From assembly GCF_000025885.1 (NCBI RefSeq), contig NC_014011.1:186001-250000 (forward strand): a stretch of DNA of 64,000 bases, in the 5' to 3' direction. This document shows positions 26,275-34,931 of this stretch, piece by piece. The position numbers were made by a program, and so were the translations under genes. The notes beneath the pieces were generated by a model. The model was not told the origin of the DNA, ran no database searches, and saw nothing but the letters and a program-made list of their open reading frames with translations. Origin of the DNA: Aminobacterium colombiense DSM 12261. Its GTDB lineage: Bacteria > Synergistota > Synergistia > Synergistales > Aminobacteriaceae. The first letter of the stretch is position 1; the number at the start of each line of letters is the position of its first letter.

Positions 26275-27861
26275 ATGTATTTCGATGTAGTAATTAAAGG
26301 TGGACTTTGTTACCTTGGAGATGGCGGGGACCCGGTAAGAAGCGATGTGGGCATAGTAGGGTCTCGTATTGAGGCCATTGGAGATCTGAATGACGCGCAA
26401 ACGGGTTTAAGTGTTGATGCCGCTGGGAAAGTGGTTTGTCCTGGCTTTGTTGATACCCATAGCCATTCTGACCTTGTTGTTCTTAAGGAACCAGCCGTAG
26501 AAAATAAGGTTATGCAGGGTGTAACGACAGAATTGATAGGGCAGGACGGGATGTCTCTGGCCCCTATAATTCCGGAGTACAGGGAACCGTGGAAAAAAAC
26601 CATGGGGTCACTGGAAGGTCACTACGATGTACCATGGGATTGGCAGACGGCTGAAGAATATTTTGAACGGATCGATAGTCAGGACTTGGGACCAAACATA
26701 GCCTACCTTGTTCCCCATGGCAATATACGTCTGTGTGTTATGGGGCTGGATGATCGTGAAGCAACCGATGATGAGATGGCAAAAATGTCTAGGTTGTTAG
26801 CCAAGATTCTCGAGGCGGGGGCTTATGGAATGTCTACGGGCATGATATACCCTCCCTGTTGTTATGCCCCGACCCAGGAATTTGTTGAGCTATGTAAGGT
26901 TCTCAAAGATGCAGATGGCCTCTTTGTGACCCACCAGCGGAATGAATCGGATTACATTCTTGAGGCTATGGATGAAATTTTTGAAATAGGGGCAAAATCA
27001 GGGTGCAGGGTTCATTTTTCCCATTTTAAAGTAGGGGGAAAGAGAAATTGGGATAAGCTGGATACAGTTTTGGCGAAATTAGATGAAGCCAATCTAAGCG
27101 GCATCCCTCTTTCTTTTGACCAGTATCCTTATATAGCAGGAAGTACAATGCTGGGAGTGATCTTGCCACCCTGGGTTCACAACGGCGGTACTGAAAAGGC
27201 ATTAGAAAGATTGGCAGATAAAAACAAACGTGAACAAATGAAAACGGATATCGCAAAGGGAATTCCCGGCTGGGATAACTTTGTAAGTGCAAATGGCGTC
27301 GAAAATATTTATGTTACTTTCGTTAAGACAGACAAGAATTCGAAGTACGTAGGAAAAACCCTTTTAGAAATAGGAAAAATGGCGAACAAAGATCCTCTTG
27401 ATGCTACTTTCGACCTTTTATACGAGGAAGAAATGACGGCGGGCCTTGTGCATTTTTACGGGAAAGAAGAACACATTTCTAAAATAATGCAGAGGGAAGA
27501 GCAGAATTTTTGCACAGATGGCATCTTAGGTGCTCACCCCCATCCTAGGGTCTACGGTACGTACCCACGGGTGCTGGGTAAGTATGTTCGGGAAAATAAA
27601 GATCTAACCATGAGTCAGGCTATTCATAAAATGACAGGTAAACCTGCATCCGTATTAAGACTTGAGAAGAGGGGACTCCTTAAGGAAGGGTATTATGCCG
27701 ATGTGGTTGTTTTTGACCCTGAAACGGTGATCGACAAGGCTACATATGATAATCCAAAGCAATATCCGGAAGGCATAGAGCATGTTTTTGTAAATGGCGT
27801 ACAAGTTGTTGAAAAAGGAGTTTGCAAACCAGCCAAAGCGGGCAGACTCCTGAGAAAATAA
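26275..27861 (+). CDS. N-acyl-D-amino-acid deacylase family protein (copy 2, Asp variant)
   Basis: 528 residues; the ATG at 26275 is preferred over GTG 26269 because AAGGGGG lies at proper distance. Same architecture and many identical stretches as copy 1, including DTHSHSD, GQDGMSLAP, FDQYPYIAGSTMLGVILPPWVHNGG and CTDGILGAHPHPRVYG. It shares the unusual Asp in place of the metal-binding Cys. It is 141 bases downstream of the carbamate kinase and ends at a strong two-way terminator, so it closes the first module. Substrate likely an N-blocked D-amino acid. Confidence 0.85.
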   Translation: MYFDVVIKGGLCYLGDGGDPVRSDVGIVGSRIEAIGDLNDAQTGLSVDAAGKVVCPGFVDTHSHSDLVVLKEPAVENKVMQGVTTELIGQDGMSLAPIIPEYREPWKKTMGSLEGHYDVPWDWQTAEEYFERIDSQDLGPNIAYLVPHGNIRLCVMGLDDREATDDEMAKMSRLLAKILEAGAYGMSTGMIYPPCCYAPTQEFVELCKVLKDADGLFVTHQRNESDYILEAMDEIFEIGAKSGCRVHFSHFKVGGKRNWDKLDTVLAKLDEANLSGIPLSFDQYPYIAGSTMLGVILPPWVHNGGTEKALERLADKNKREQMKTDIAKGIPGWDNFVSANGVENIYVTFVKTDKNSKYVGKTLLEIGKMANKDPLDATFDLLYEEEMTAGLVHFYGKEEHISKIMQREEQNFCTDGILGAHPHPRVYGTYPRVLGKYVRENKDLTMSQAIHKMTGKPASVLRLEKRGLLKEGYYADVVVFDPETVIDKATYDNPKQYPEGIEHVFVNGVQVVEKGVCKPAKAGRLLRK

Positions 27862-27881
27862 AAGCTGATTTTTAAGATGTA

Positions 27882-27926
27882 AAAAGAGCGAGGGTGCACT
27901 TCATAACAAGGCGCCCTCGCTCTTTT
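27882..27926. terminator. Bidirectional terminator between deacylase 2 and pucR
   Basis: 16-bp stem (27882-27897 with 27911-27926, one G-T pair) with an A-run before and T-run after it, placed between convergent genes. Confidence 0.9.
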
Positions 27927-27941
27927 GTCTTTATTTGGTGT

Positions 27942-29504
27942 TTATAAGTGGTTTAGATAAATTCGCATGCTTAAAGCGATGTTCAGTCGGTCTTCGTGAT
28001 CGTCGAGGCTTAAGCCTGATAGTTTTTGGATAGTGTCCACCCTGTATTTTACGGTGTTATGGTGGGTGCCCAGAATTTTGGCTGTTCTTCTATAGTTCCA
28101 GTTATTTTCGACAAGCTTTGCCAACGTTTTAAGCAGGTCTAGGTTGTGTTTCTTATCGTAGTCTAAAACTTCCTCTAAATAATTGTTAAAGAAGGATCTG
28201 AGCTCATTCAAGGGGAGAGAGTGGAGTAATTTTTGTACTCCCAGTTCATCAAAAAAGACAATGGAAGAGTGGTGGCCCAAATTCAAGGCCTCTTGTGCCT
28301 CTTTATAGCTTTTTCTTATTTTGTCGGCGTCATCATAAACTCCGCCCACTCCCATTATCAGCTTTATGCCAAACTCTAACTCGATCTCATTAAAGAGTTG
28401 AGATAGTTGCTCTTCCAATTTTTTCCTAAGGTTTAAAGACAGCTCTTTTTCAGAGGACGAAATGGTAATTATAGAATGGGCCAGGGTTGCGCTGAAAGCG
28501 TTCCCATACAGTTCCTTTATATTCTTTGTGATTTTTAAGGAAACTACATTTGTTATGTTGTCAAAATCATCTTTAGAAGTGAGGGTCACGTCATTGCTTT
28601 CTACCCGAATAATAGACACGAAAAATTTATCCTCAGGTGTCCATTCAAAAAAGTTTTTAAGGAGCGTAGATACTTCTTTTATACTTGATCTGTTTAAGAG
28701 CAGGTCAAAAAAAAGTTCATCTTTATAACGTCGCTCGATATTGCGATTTGATACTTTTTGCTGAAGGTTGAGCTTAAGTATTGTGCAGCCATGTATAAGA
28801 GAGTTTTTTAGAAAAAGAGGCGTAGAATGGGTGTCTTTTTTAAAAGTGTTTTGAAAAAGGTACCCGTAGGTATTTCGCCCAAATTTTAATTCTTCACAGT
28901 TATAAAGGCGGAGATTTTCTTCTAAGGGTAATTTTGTTATGTTGTTTTTAAAGTTATCGTCTAAACTTGAATGGAAGCATTCATTATTAGATGGACTGAC
29001 AAAGGCAAAATCAACATTTGTCATTATTTGAAGGGCGTCTATTATTTGCGAGATGCTGGCCCCATTGGCAACCATGTTTGTGAGTGACTTGTTAATCTTA
29101 TAGCTTTTTAGAAGCTCAAGTTCTCTGTTTTTAAGTATAGTCGATAGAGTAGGAATGAGGATGTCAACAAAACCATAATTAATGGGGTGAGTTATTATGG
29201 GTATGGAAAGTTCATCACTGACCTTTATCACATTGGAAGGAATGTGATCAAGAAATCGCCCAATTTTTATACATAGACACGCGGCATTATGGGTATAAAG
29301 TTTTCTTATGAAATATTCAAGCTCTTCTGGGTTATCCCTCCAGAAAAAACCAGAAGACAGCACCAGTTCTCCTCCATATAGCCAGTTTTCCCACCCGCTA
29401 AGGTTGTCTATGACTGTCACTGTTTTTATATCTCGTGTTATTCCGGATTTGCCAGCGACGAGCTTGAAGGAATTAAATTGAGTTATCTTTAAAAAAGATG
29501 CCAC
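27942..29504 (-). CDS. PucR-family transcriptional regulator
   Basis: 520 residues. The N-terminal PucR domain (ITQFNSFKLVAGKSGITRDIKTV...) runs to about 120, followed by a central region and the C-terminal PucR helix-turn-helix, NWNYRRTAKILGTHHNTVKYRV. Such regulators activate purine, allantoin or amino-acid catabolism genes. The start is uncertain: GTG 29504 has no ribosome site, yet an in-frame TAA lies only about 14 codons upstream, with AAAGGAG followed by no common start codon. Codons are AT-rich compared with the flanking catabolic genes. It separates module 1 from module 2 and likely controls one or both. Confidence 0.85.
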   Translation of the reverse strand: MASFLKITQFNSFKLVAGKSGITRDIKTVTVIDNLSGWENWLYGGELVLSSGFFWRDNPEELEYFIRKLYTHNAACLCIKIGRFLDHIPSNVIKVSDELSIPIITHPINYGFVDILIPTLSTILKNRELELLKSYKINKSLTNMVANGASISQIIDALQIMTNVDFAFVSPSNNECFHSSLDDNFKNNITKLPLEENLRLYNCEELKFGRNTYGYLFQNTFKKDTHSTPLFLKNSLIHGCTILKLNLQQKVSNRNIERRYKDELFFDLLLNRSSIKEVSTLLKNFFEWTPEDKFFVSIIRVESNDVTLTSKDDFDNITNVVSLKITKNIKELYGNAFSATLAHSIITISSSEKELSLNLRKKLEEQLSQLFNEIELEFGIKLIMGVGGVYDDADKIRKSYKEAQEALNLGHHSSIVFFDELGVQKLLHSLPLNELRSFFNNYLEEVLDYDKKHNLDLLKTLAKLVENNWNYRRTAKILGTHHNTVKYRVDTIQKLSGLSLDDHEDRLNIALSMRIYLNHL

Positions 29505-29593
29505 AGTAAAGGAGGATAATGTTTCGCTGCTGTTATTTAATAACAGTTAAAACAACTCCTTTCTAAACGAACTGTTTCGCTTTGGCATTATAT

Positions 29594-29618
29594 CACAAAC
29601 ATTTTGAGATGTTTTGTG
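29594..29618. promoter_or_regulatory. Near-palindrome upstream of pucR, candidate operator
   Basis: CACAAACAT and ATGTTTTGTG face each other around TTTGAG; the arms match apart from one extra base. It is 90 bases upstream of pucR and on the way to the divergent TRAP set 2, a sensible place for PucR binding. Untested. Confidence 0.35.
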
Positions 29619-29730
29619 TTTGTTTACTATTGATAATTGAAAAGCTTCATATATCATAAAAGCACGTCGGCATTAACAAGTGGATCTCGCAAAATTTAAC
29701 ATCTGCAAATATAAAGTAATCTTTACAAAA

Positions 29731-29940
29731 GAGCGGACAAAAGCATTTTCCCCTGAATGGTCAGGGGGTTCATCGTTCACATCATCGCATCTAAAGAGGT
29801 GGTCTTTAAAGGAGCCCTTTGTACGTTCCTCAAAGAGTACCAGGGGCGGGGCAATGTGGAGAAGAATGTAGAGAACGAAAAGGCACTTTCCCGCTTTTGC
29901 GCCAAAGTCCTTAGGCTCTGCAACAAATATTCCCCAACAC
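29731..29940 (+). pseudogene. Internally deleted, frameshifted glyA remnant
   Basis: Translation gives pieces of serine hydroxymethyltransferase: ADKSIFP, then after a frameshift HIIASKEVVFKGAL, LKEYQGRG, joined directly to EKNVENEKALSRF and LCNKYSP. In the intact GlyA the first block is at about residues 253-283 and the second near 396-415, so roughly 110 codons are missing between them. The N-terminal half is absent. It sits 140 bases upstream of dctP2. The remainder of the 29.5-30.08 kb gap is AT-rich and holds promoters, no other gene seen. Confidence 0.88.
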
Positions 29941-30081
29941 ATCAACTCCTAAAATCCATTAATGAAAAAACAAAAAATATTTGTAGCTTATTTGTTATTA
30001 AATACTAAATTTATTCATAATTATAAAAGCATGTTTTATAAGTAATTTTGTTATTATAACTAATATTATGGAGGTGGCAAC

Positions 30082-31155
30082 GTGAGAAGGAATATTTTTT
30101 TAGGGGCGCTTGTTTTACTTTGTGTTTTTAGCCTTCTTGTTGGGGGCGAGGCTTTTGCCAAAGCTGAATATGAGTGGAGTTTTACACAGCCGTGGTCAAG
30201 GCCTCTGAGTAACAAGGGATATGAGTTCTTCTGCGATAAGGTCAAGGAGTATTCAGGCGGTCGGATTGAAATCAAATTTTATTCCGATGGACTTCTTGGC
30301 AACCACGACGAGTCATATCACGCCGTTCAGGAAGGCAGCATCGCCATGGGCGTTTTTTCACCCTACGTCAATTTGGTTCCTGGCGGCATGCTGAACTGGA
30401 TGCCCTGGACAGTGGAGAACTTTGATGAAGCGAGACTGGCATACTCTCCAGCCGGCGGCATTTTGTTCAAGGTTATGGAGGATGCATGGGCAGAAGTTGG
30501 TTTTAAAATTCTCTTCAATGTCGCTCAGGGTCCTTACGGCATAGCGAACAGCAAAAGGCCTATTCGCACTCCCGAAGATTTCAAGAACTTGAAACTGCGA
30601 GTGTCTTCTTCTCTTGGTTTCGTAAAATGCCTCGCGAACATGGGAGAAGGAACGGGCATGACCCTGGAAACTGTTCCATGGAGCGAGCTGTATAACGCCA
30701 TGGCAAGAAAGGTCGTAGATGGCTGCTGGACCATGTGGCCCTCACTGGTTGACGAGAGACACTACGAAGTGGCTCCTTACTTTACAGACCTTAAATGGGC
30801 ATGGGATGCTCAGAATATCGCTATGAACAAGAAACTCTGGGACTCTCTTCCTGACGATCTCAAGGAAGCTATAAAAAAGGCGGCTCTTGAGGCAGAAGAG
30901 TATCTTCTGCAGATTCAGGAAGCGGCACAGGAAGACTATATAGCGACATTAGAGAAGCAGGAGGGCTTTGAGATCATTCGTCTGACCGATGAAGAGCGGC
31001 AGGTCTTCAGAGACAAGGCCCGCATGTCCGGAATCTGGGAAGAGCTTTGCACGCCATGGCTTGAAAAGAAATACCCCGGACAGAATATGACCCAGGTCAT
31101 TCTTGACGAACTTGATCGTATCCACGAAGAGGTTGCTGCGAAAGCAAAGAAATAG
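30082..31155 (+). CDS. dctP: TRAP transporter substrate-binding protein DctP (set 2)
   Basis: 357 residues starting with GTG (GGAGGTGG ahead) and a signal peptide ending near GEAFAKA. The fold marks match set 1: GGRIEIKFYSDG, LKLRVSSSLG with the ligand-binding Arg, and DGCWTMWPSLVDERHYE. TATAAC at 30055-30060 is a likely -10 box. A terminator separates it from dctQ2. It is almost identical to the orphan copy at 40795; a 173-base stretch (30964-31136) is the same base for base. It should deliver an organic or N-acyl amino acid to DctQM set 2. Confidence 0.92.
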   Translation: MRRNIFLGALVLLCVFSLLVGGEAFAKAEYEWSFTQPWSRPLSNKGYEFFCDKVKEYSGGRIEIKFYSDGLLGNHDESYHAVQEGSIAMGVFSPYVNLVPGGMLNWMPWTVENFDEARLAYSPAGGILFKVMEDAWAEVGFKILFNVAQGPYGIANSKRPIRTPEDFKNLKLRVSSSLGFVKCLANMGEGTGMTLETVPWSELYNAMARKVVDGCWTMWPSLVDERHYEVAPYFTDLKWAWDAQNIAMNKKLWDSLPDDLKEAIKKAALEAEEYLLQIQEAAQEDYIATLEKQEGFEIIRLTDEERQVFRDKARMSGIWEELCTPWLEKKYPGQNMTQVILDELDRIHEEVAAKAKK

Positions 31156-31206
31156 CCTTTTCTTAGCCTTGTTGTTTTTGTAGTTTAGAAGAGTTCTTTT
31201 CGCTAT

Positions 31207-31243
31207 AAAAAGGGGAGATATAGAGCTGCTTTCTCCCCTTTTT
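31207..31243 (+). terminator. Terminator/attenuator between dctP2 and dctQ2
   Basis: A 12-bp stem (31207-31218 with 31232-31243, AAAAAGGGGAGA) ending in T5. Same position as the hairpin in set 1, though the sequence differs. Confidence 0.85.
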
Positions 31244-31337
31244 ATTCCTTTAACATGTGGAATCTGTAAATATTGTGTTGTCATCGTTTTTATAGAAAAG
31301 CTTTTTCTATAAGTTTAATGGGCACGGAGGGGTAAGG

Positions 31338-31877
31338 ATGAAGAATTTATACTTACGGTTTGTAAGGCTTATTGAAATATTCGAAAATACAATTTGTGCA
31401 GCTGGGCTTGTTCTCACAACAGTTCTTGTCTTTGCTCAAGTTGTAAATCGTTATTGGCTGCATTTTGAAATAATGTGGTTGTCAGATTTGGCATTGTACT
31501 TTTTTACGTTTTTTATGCTGTTGGCTATCGCTCTTACCACAAGAGTGGAGGGTCACACAAGTGTTGACGTCTTTCTAGAAACCTTTTTTAAGGGAGAACA
31601 CATGGCAAAGTCAAGAGCCATATATATTATGATATTGAATTTAATATCGATTGTTATTATGTTCGCATTTTTGCCAGTTGTTCTAAAGTTTACGCTGCGC
31701 GCAATTACATATCCGGAGTATGGAACTCTGGTACGGTGGTTTAACACGAGCTGGCTCGTTGAGTGTATGTTTATGATGCTTGTACTTTCTATATTTCACT
31801 CTATACATAATGTTGTAGTTAAGTTCATAGATTATCGCCGTCAATACGTAATTCCGGTTTCACAGGAGGGAAAATAA
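31338..31877 (+). CDS. dctQ: TRAP transporter small permease DctQ (set 2)
   Basis: 179 residues with four membrane segments. FAQVVNRYWLHFEIMWLSDLALY and YPEYGTLVRWFNTSWLVE align with set 1. GGAGGGG precedes ATG 31338, and the stop abuts dctM2 directly. Serves as the small subunit of the second sodium-coupled permease. Confidence 0.92.
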   Translation: MKNLYLRFVRLIEIFENTICAAGLVLTTVLVFAQVVNRYWLHFEIMWLSDLALYFFTFFMLLAIALTTRVEGHTSVDVFLETFFKGEHMAKSRAIYIMILNLISIVIMFAFLPVVLKFTLRAITYPEYGTLVRWFNTSWLVECMFMMLVLSIFHSIHNVVVKFIDYRRQYVIPVSQEGK

Positions 31878-33215
31878 ATGGCTTTGGGTCTAACTGTATC
31901 TTTAGTTTTTTTCTTCTTAGGTCTTTTTGGCGGAGTAGCCCTCGGTTGGCTGTTTATAGGAAGCTCTCTTATTGGACTTTCAGTGGCTGGAATGCCGCTG
32001 TCTTTTACAGCAGGAACTTTTTACCACTCTCTCTTTAGTGAAGTCCTAATGGCAATTGGGTTCTTTGTGTATGCGGGAAGCCTTATTTCTGAAGCGGGGC
32101 TGGCTGATCGGATCGTTCGTTTTTCCTATGCCCTTGTTGGTAGGATACGCGGGGGCATGGAAATTGTCTCCATCGTGGCGACCCTCTTTCTCAGCGCTTT
32201 GACAGGTTCGTCAGTTCCCTGCATTTCCGCTCTTATTCCTCTGCTGGTTCCTCGCCTTGCCAAGTATGGATACGAACCCCAATACACCACGGCTATCCTT
32301 TGTTCTTCAAGTTTTCTTGGCTATCTTATCCCCCCAAGTGTTCCAGCCCTCGTCTATTGTCTTGTCGCTCAGCAGTCCGTGACGGCTGTTTTTCTTGCGA
32401 CAGTTGTCCCCGGTCTTTTAATTGCTCTGGGTTATGGGGTTTTGAATTTTTATTTGTGCCCCAAATATATGAATATGGCCATTGCTTCGGAGCACGAACT
32501 GCCACCAGCCGCCTTTTCTGAGAGAATGAAGGAGATAATGAGTTCTACATGGGGAGCTCTTCCCGCGTTGGGATGTCCGCTCATCATTCTGGTTGGCATA
32601 TACGGCGGTATCTTTACTCCTAACGAAGCGGGAGCTATAGCTACTATCTATTGTATTTTTGTGGGACTTTTCGCATATAGGGAACTTACTAAAAAGGGTT
32701 TTTGGAACGCTACGCTCAGTTCCCTTGTTTCTATAGGAGTCATTGCGGTTCTAATAGCAGCTGGAACCGTCTTCGCACGATATTTGATTCGTCTTGGAGT
32801 GGCTCAGGAAGTCGCAAACTGGATGTTGGGGCTTTTCGAGAGCAAGATTATGATCATGCTCATGGTCAATATCCTTCTTTTGATCATGGGGATGTTCATT
32901 GATGGCATTCCCATTTTGATTTTGGCAGTGCCCCTTATCCTGCCTCTGATGAAGGAGCTTGACGTTAATCTGGTTCATTTAGGCGCTATTGTCATTCTTA
33001 ATGTTGGTCTTGGTGTAATAACGCCTCCCTTTGCCATGTCTATTTTTGTAGGGTCCCGGTTGTCGGGATGCTCTTATGGAGAATTAGTGCCAATCATGAT
33101 GAAGTTTCTTCTACTCGTAGGCATTCCTGTTCTTCTTCTGACGACGTATATCCCAGCTCTTTCATGTTGGCTGCCAACTGTTATTTTAGGACCCAATGTG
33201 GTGGGGCCATGGTAG
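31878..33215 (+). CDS. dctM: TRAP transporter large permease DctM (set 2)
   Basis: 445 residues, about 12 membrane segments. The same family blocks as in set 1 are seen: LFLSALTGSSVPCISALIPLL, GYLIPPSVPALVYC, GIYGGIFTPNEAGAIA, and the end SCWLPTVILGPNVVGPW that closely matches the end of set 1. The start follows the dctQ stop without a gap. The pair of transporters likely differ in ligand through DctP rather than through this subunit. Confidence 0.95.
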   Translation: MALGLTVSLVFFFLGLFGGVALGWLFIGSSLIGLSVAGMPLSFTAGTFYHSLFSEVLMAIGFFVYAGSLISEAGLADRIVRFSYALVGRIRGGMEIVSIVATLFLSALTGSSVPCISALIPLLVPRLAKYGYEPQYTTAILCSSSFLGYLIPPSVPALVYCLVAQQSVTAVFLATVVPGLLIALGYGVLNFYLCPKYMNMAIASEHELPPAAFSERMKEIMSSTWGALPALGCPLIILVGIYGGIFTPNEAGAIATIYCIFVGLFAYRELTKKGFWNATLSSLVSIGVIAVLIAAGTVFARYLIRLGVAQEVANWMLGLFESKIMIMLMVNILLLIMGMFIDGIPILILAVPLILPLMKELDVNLVHLGAIVILNVGLGVITPPFAMSIFVGSRLSGCSYGELVPIMMKFLLLVGIPVLLLTTYIPALSCWLPTVILGPNVVGPW

Positions 33216-33299
33216 ATTTTTATTAAGAAGATTTTTTCATGGGGAATTGGCATATAACAATTTTTAACTACACTTTAGAAGTTAAGGAGCGGACCAGCA

Positions 33300-34895
33300 A
33301 TGAACTTTGATGTCATTATTAGAAATGCCATTGTAGTTGATGGTACAAACAGTCCCTGGTTTAAAGCTGATGTCGGAATATCAAACGGCCGCATTGATTT
33401 TGTAGGGAAAGTACCTCTTGATGCGACTGGAAAAGAGGAAGTAGATGCCGAAGGCAAGGTGCTATGCCCTGGGTTTATTGATGGCCATACCCATGCGGAT
33501 TTTGTTCTGCTGCAGGATCCACTGATGCTTTCGAAACTTAAACAGGGAGTAACTACGCAAATAATAGGACAGTGCGGCATAAGCCCGGCACCTGTGACTG
33601 ATGATAAGGTCGAGATGCTTGATCAGTATGTTGGATTCTTTAAAGGCGGGACAACTCTTGACTGGACGTGGCGTAGCTTTGGGGGTTGGCTTGATAAGCT
33701 GGAAACATTGAGTCTGGGAACAAACATAGGCGCATGTGTCGGGCAAGGTACGGTCAGGCTTGCTGTCATGGGCTTTGAAAACAGGCAGCCTACACAGGAC
33801 GAGATGGAAAAAATGCGTGCTTATGTGGAAGAGGCCATAGATAGCGGGGCTTTTGGTCTTACCAGCGGCCTGATCTATCCTCCCGGAGTTTACTCGAGCC
33901 ATGAAGAGCTTTGTGCTCTAACGACTGCACTGAAGAAGAAAAATGCCCTGTATCTGTCTCATATGCGCAGTGAATCAGGAGCAGTTGTAGAAAGCGTTAT
34001 GGAAACTATAGACATTGGGCATAAGAATGATATCCCTGTACAAATCTCCCACCATAAAGCGGCTGGTAAGATGTACTGGGGACTTGTACAAACTACCTTG
34101 CAGAAAGTGGACGAGGCCCGTGCAAATGGGGTGGATGTGACGTTAGATCTGTATCCATATGATTACAGCAGCACGACGTTGCGGGCCATATTGCCGGCAT
34201 GGATTCAAGAGGGCGGTTTGCAGAAACTTAATGAGCGCCTGGCTGATCCTTCTGTGAGAAAACAAGTCATGGGAGAAATAAAAACAGATGTAAGTTGGGA
34301 TAACTACTACTTGCTTGGCGGCGGCAGTGAAGGTATAACATTGTTGTACACTCCAAAGACTCCGGAATGTGAAGGAAAAACCCTATCGGAAGTCGGGAAG
34401 CTTATGGGCAAGTCTCCAATAGAAGCGGCTTTCGACATTATTGTGGCCAATGGAGGTTCGGACACAGTTTGTTACAATGCTATGTCTGAAGACGATGTGC
34501 AGTATGTTATGAAGCACCCGGCAGCCATGTTCGTATCAGACTCTATTTTTGGAGCAAGTGGAGGCAAGTCCCATCCCAGGACCTTTGGGACGAACCCAAG
34601 GGTGCTCTGCAAATATGTAAGGGAAGAAAAGGTTTTGACCATTGAGCAGGCAGTATGGAAGATGACTGGGTTCCCGGCGGCTCGTTATGGTCTCCAGACC
34701 AAGGGGATAATTCGAGAAGGAATGGATGCGGATATTGTCATATTTGATCCAGAAACAGTAAGGGACAAGGCGACTATAGAGAATCCTCAACAGGATCCGG
34801 AAGGGATCGAATACGTCTTTGTAAATGGAGTTAAAACCGTCGAGAAAGGCGTTTGCACCGGAAAAACTGCCGGTAGGGTTTTAAGAAAGAAATAA
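33300..34895 (+). CDS. N-acyl-D-amino-acid deacylase (copy 3, Cys form)
   Basis: 531 residues, ATG 33300 behind AAGGAG. Metal site: HxH in DGHTHAD (residues 63-65), Cys92 in GQCGISPAP, His in LSHMRSESG, His in ISHHKAAG, and Asp in FVSDSIFGASGGKSHPR. These match the classical D-aminoacylase ligands, unlike copies 1 and 2. It splits an N-acyl-D-amino acid to the D-amino acid and a fatty or short acid. It lies 84 bases after dctM2 and 36 bases before the racemase-like gene, which could turn the D-product into the L-form. Confidence 0.9.
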   Translation: MNFDVIIRNAIVVDGTNSPWFKADVGISNGRIDFVGKVPLDATGKEEVDAEGKVLCPGFIDGHTHADFVLLQDPLMLSKLKQGVTTQIIGQCGISPAPVTDDKVEMLDQYVGFFKGGTTLDWTWRSFGGWLDKLETLSLGTNIGACVGQGTVRLAVMGFENRQPTQDEMEKMRAYVEEAIDSGAFGLTSGLIYPPGVYSSHEELCALTTALKKKNALYLSHMRSESGAVVESVMETIDIGHKNDIPVQISHHKAAGKMYWGLVQTTLQKVDEARANGVDVTLDLYPYDYSSTTLRAILPAWIQEGGLQKLNERLADPSVRKQVMGEIKTDVSWDNYYLLGGGSEGITLLYTPKTPECEGKTLSEVGKLMGKSPIEAAFDIIVANGGSDTVCYNAMSEDDVQYVMKHPAAMFVSDSIFGASGGKSHPRTFGTNPRVLCKYVREEKVLTIEQAVWKMTGFPAARYGLQTKGIIREGMDADIVIFDPETVRDKATIENPQQDPEGIEYVFVNGVKTVEKGVCTGKTAGRVLRKK

Positions 34896-34931
34896 ACAGC
34901 ATAACGATTATATGGGCGGGAGGTGTTTAAG

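Noticed and set aside
29519-29563. Tiny plus-strand frame with AAAGGAGG and ATG near pucR
   Set aside because: Only 14 codons; overlaps the pucR leader, and nothing supports a peptide.
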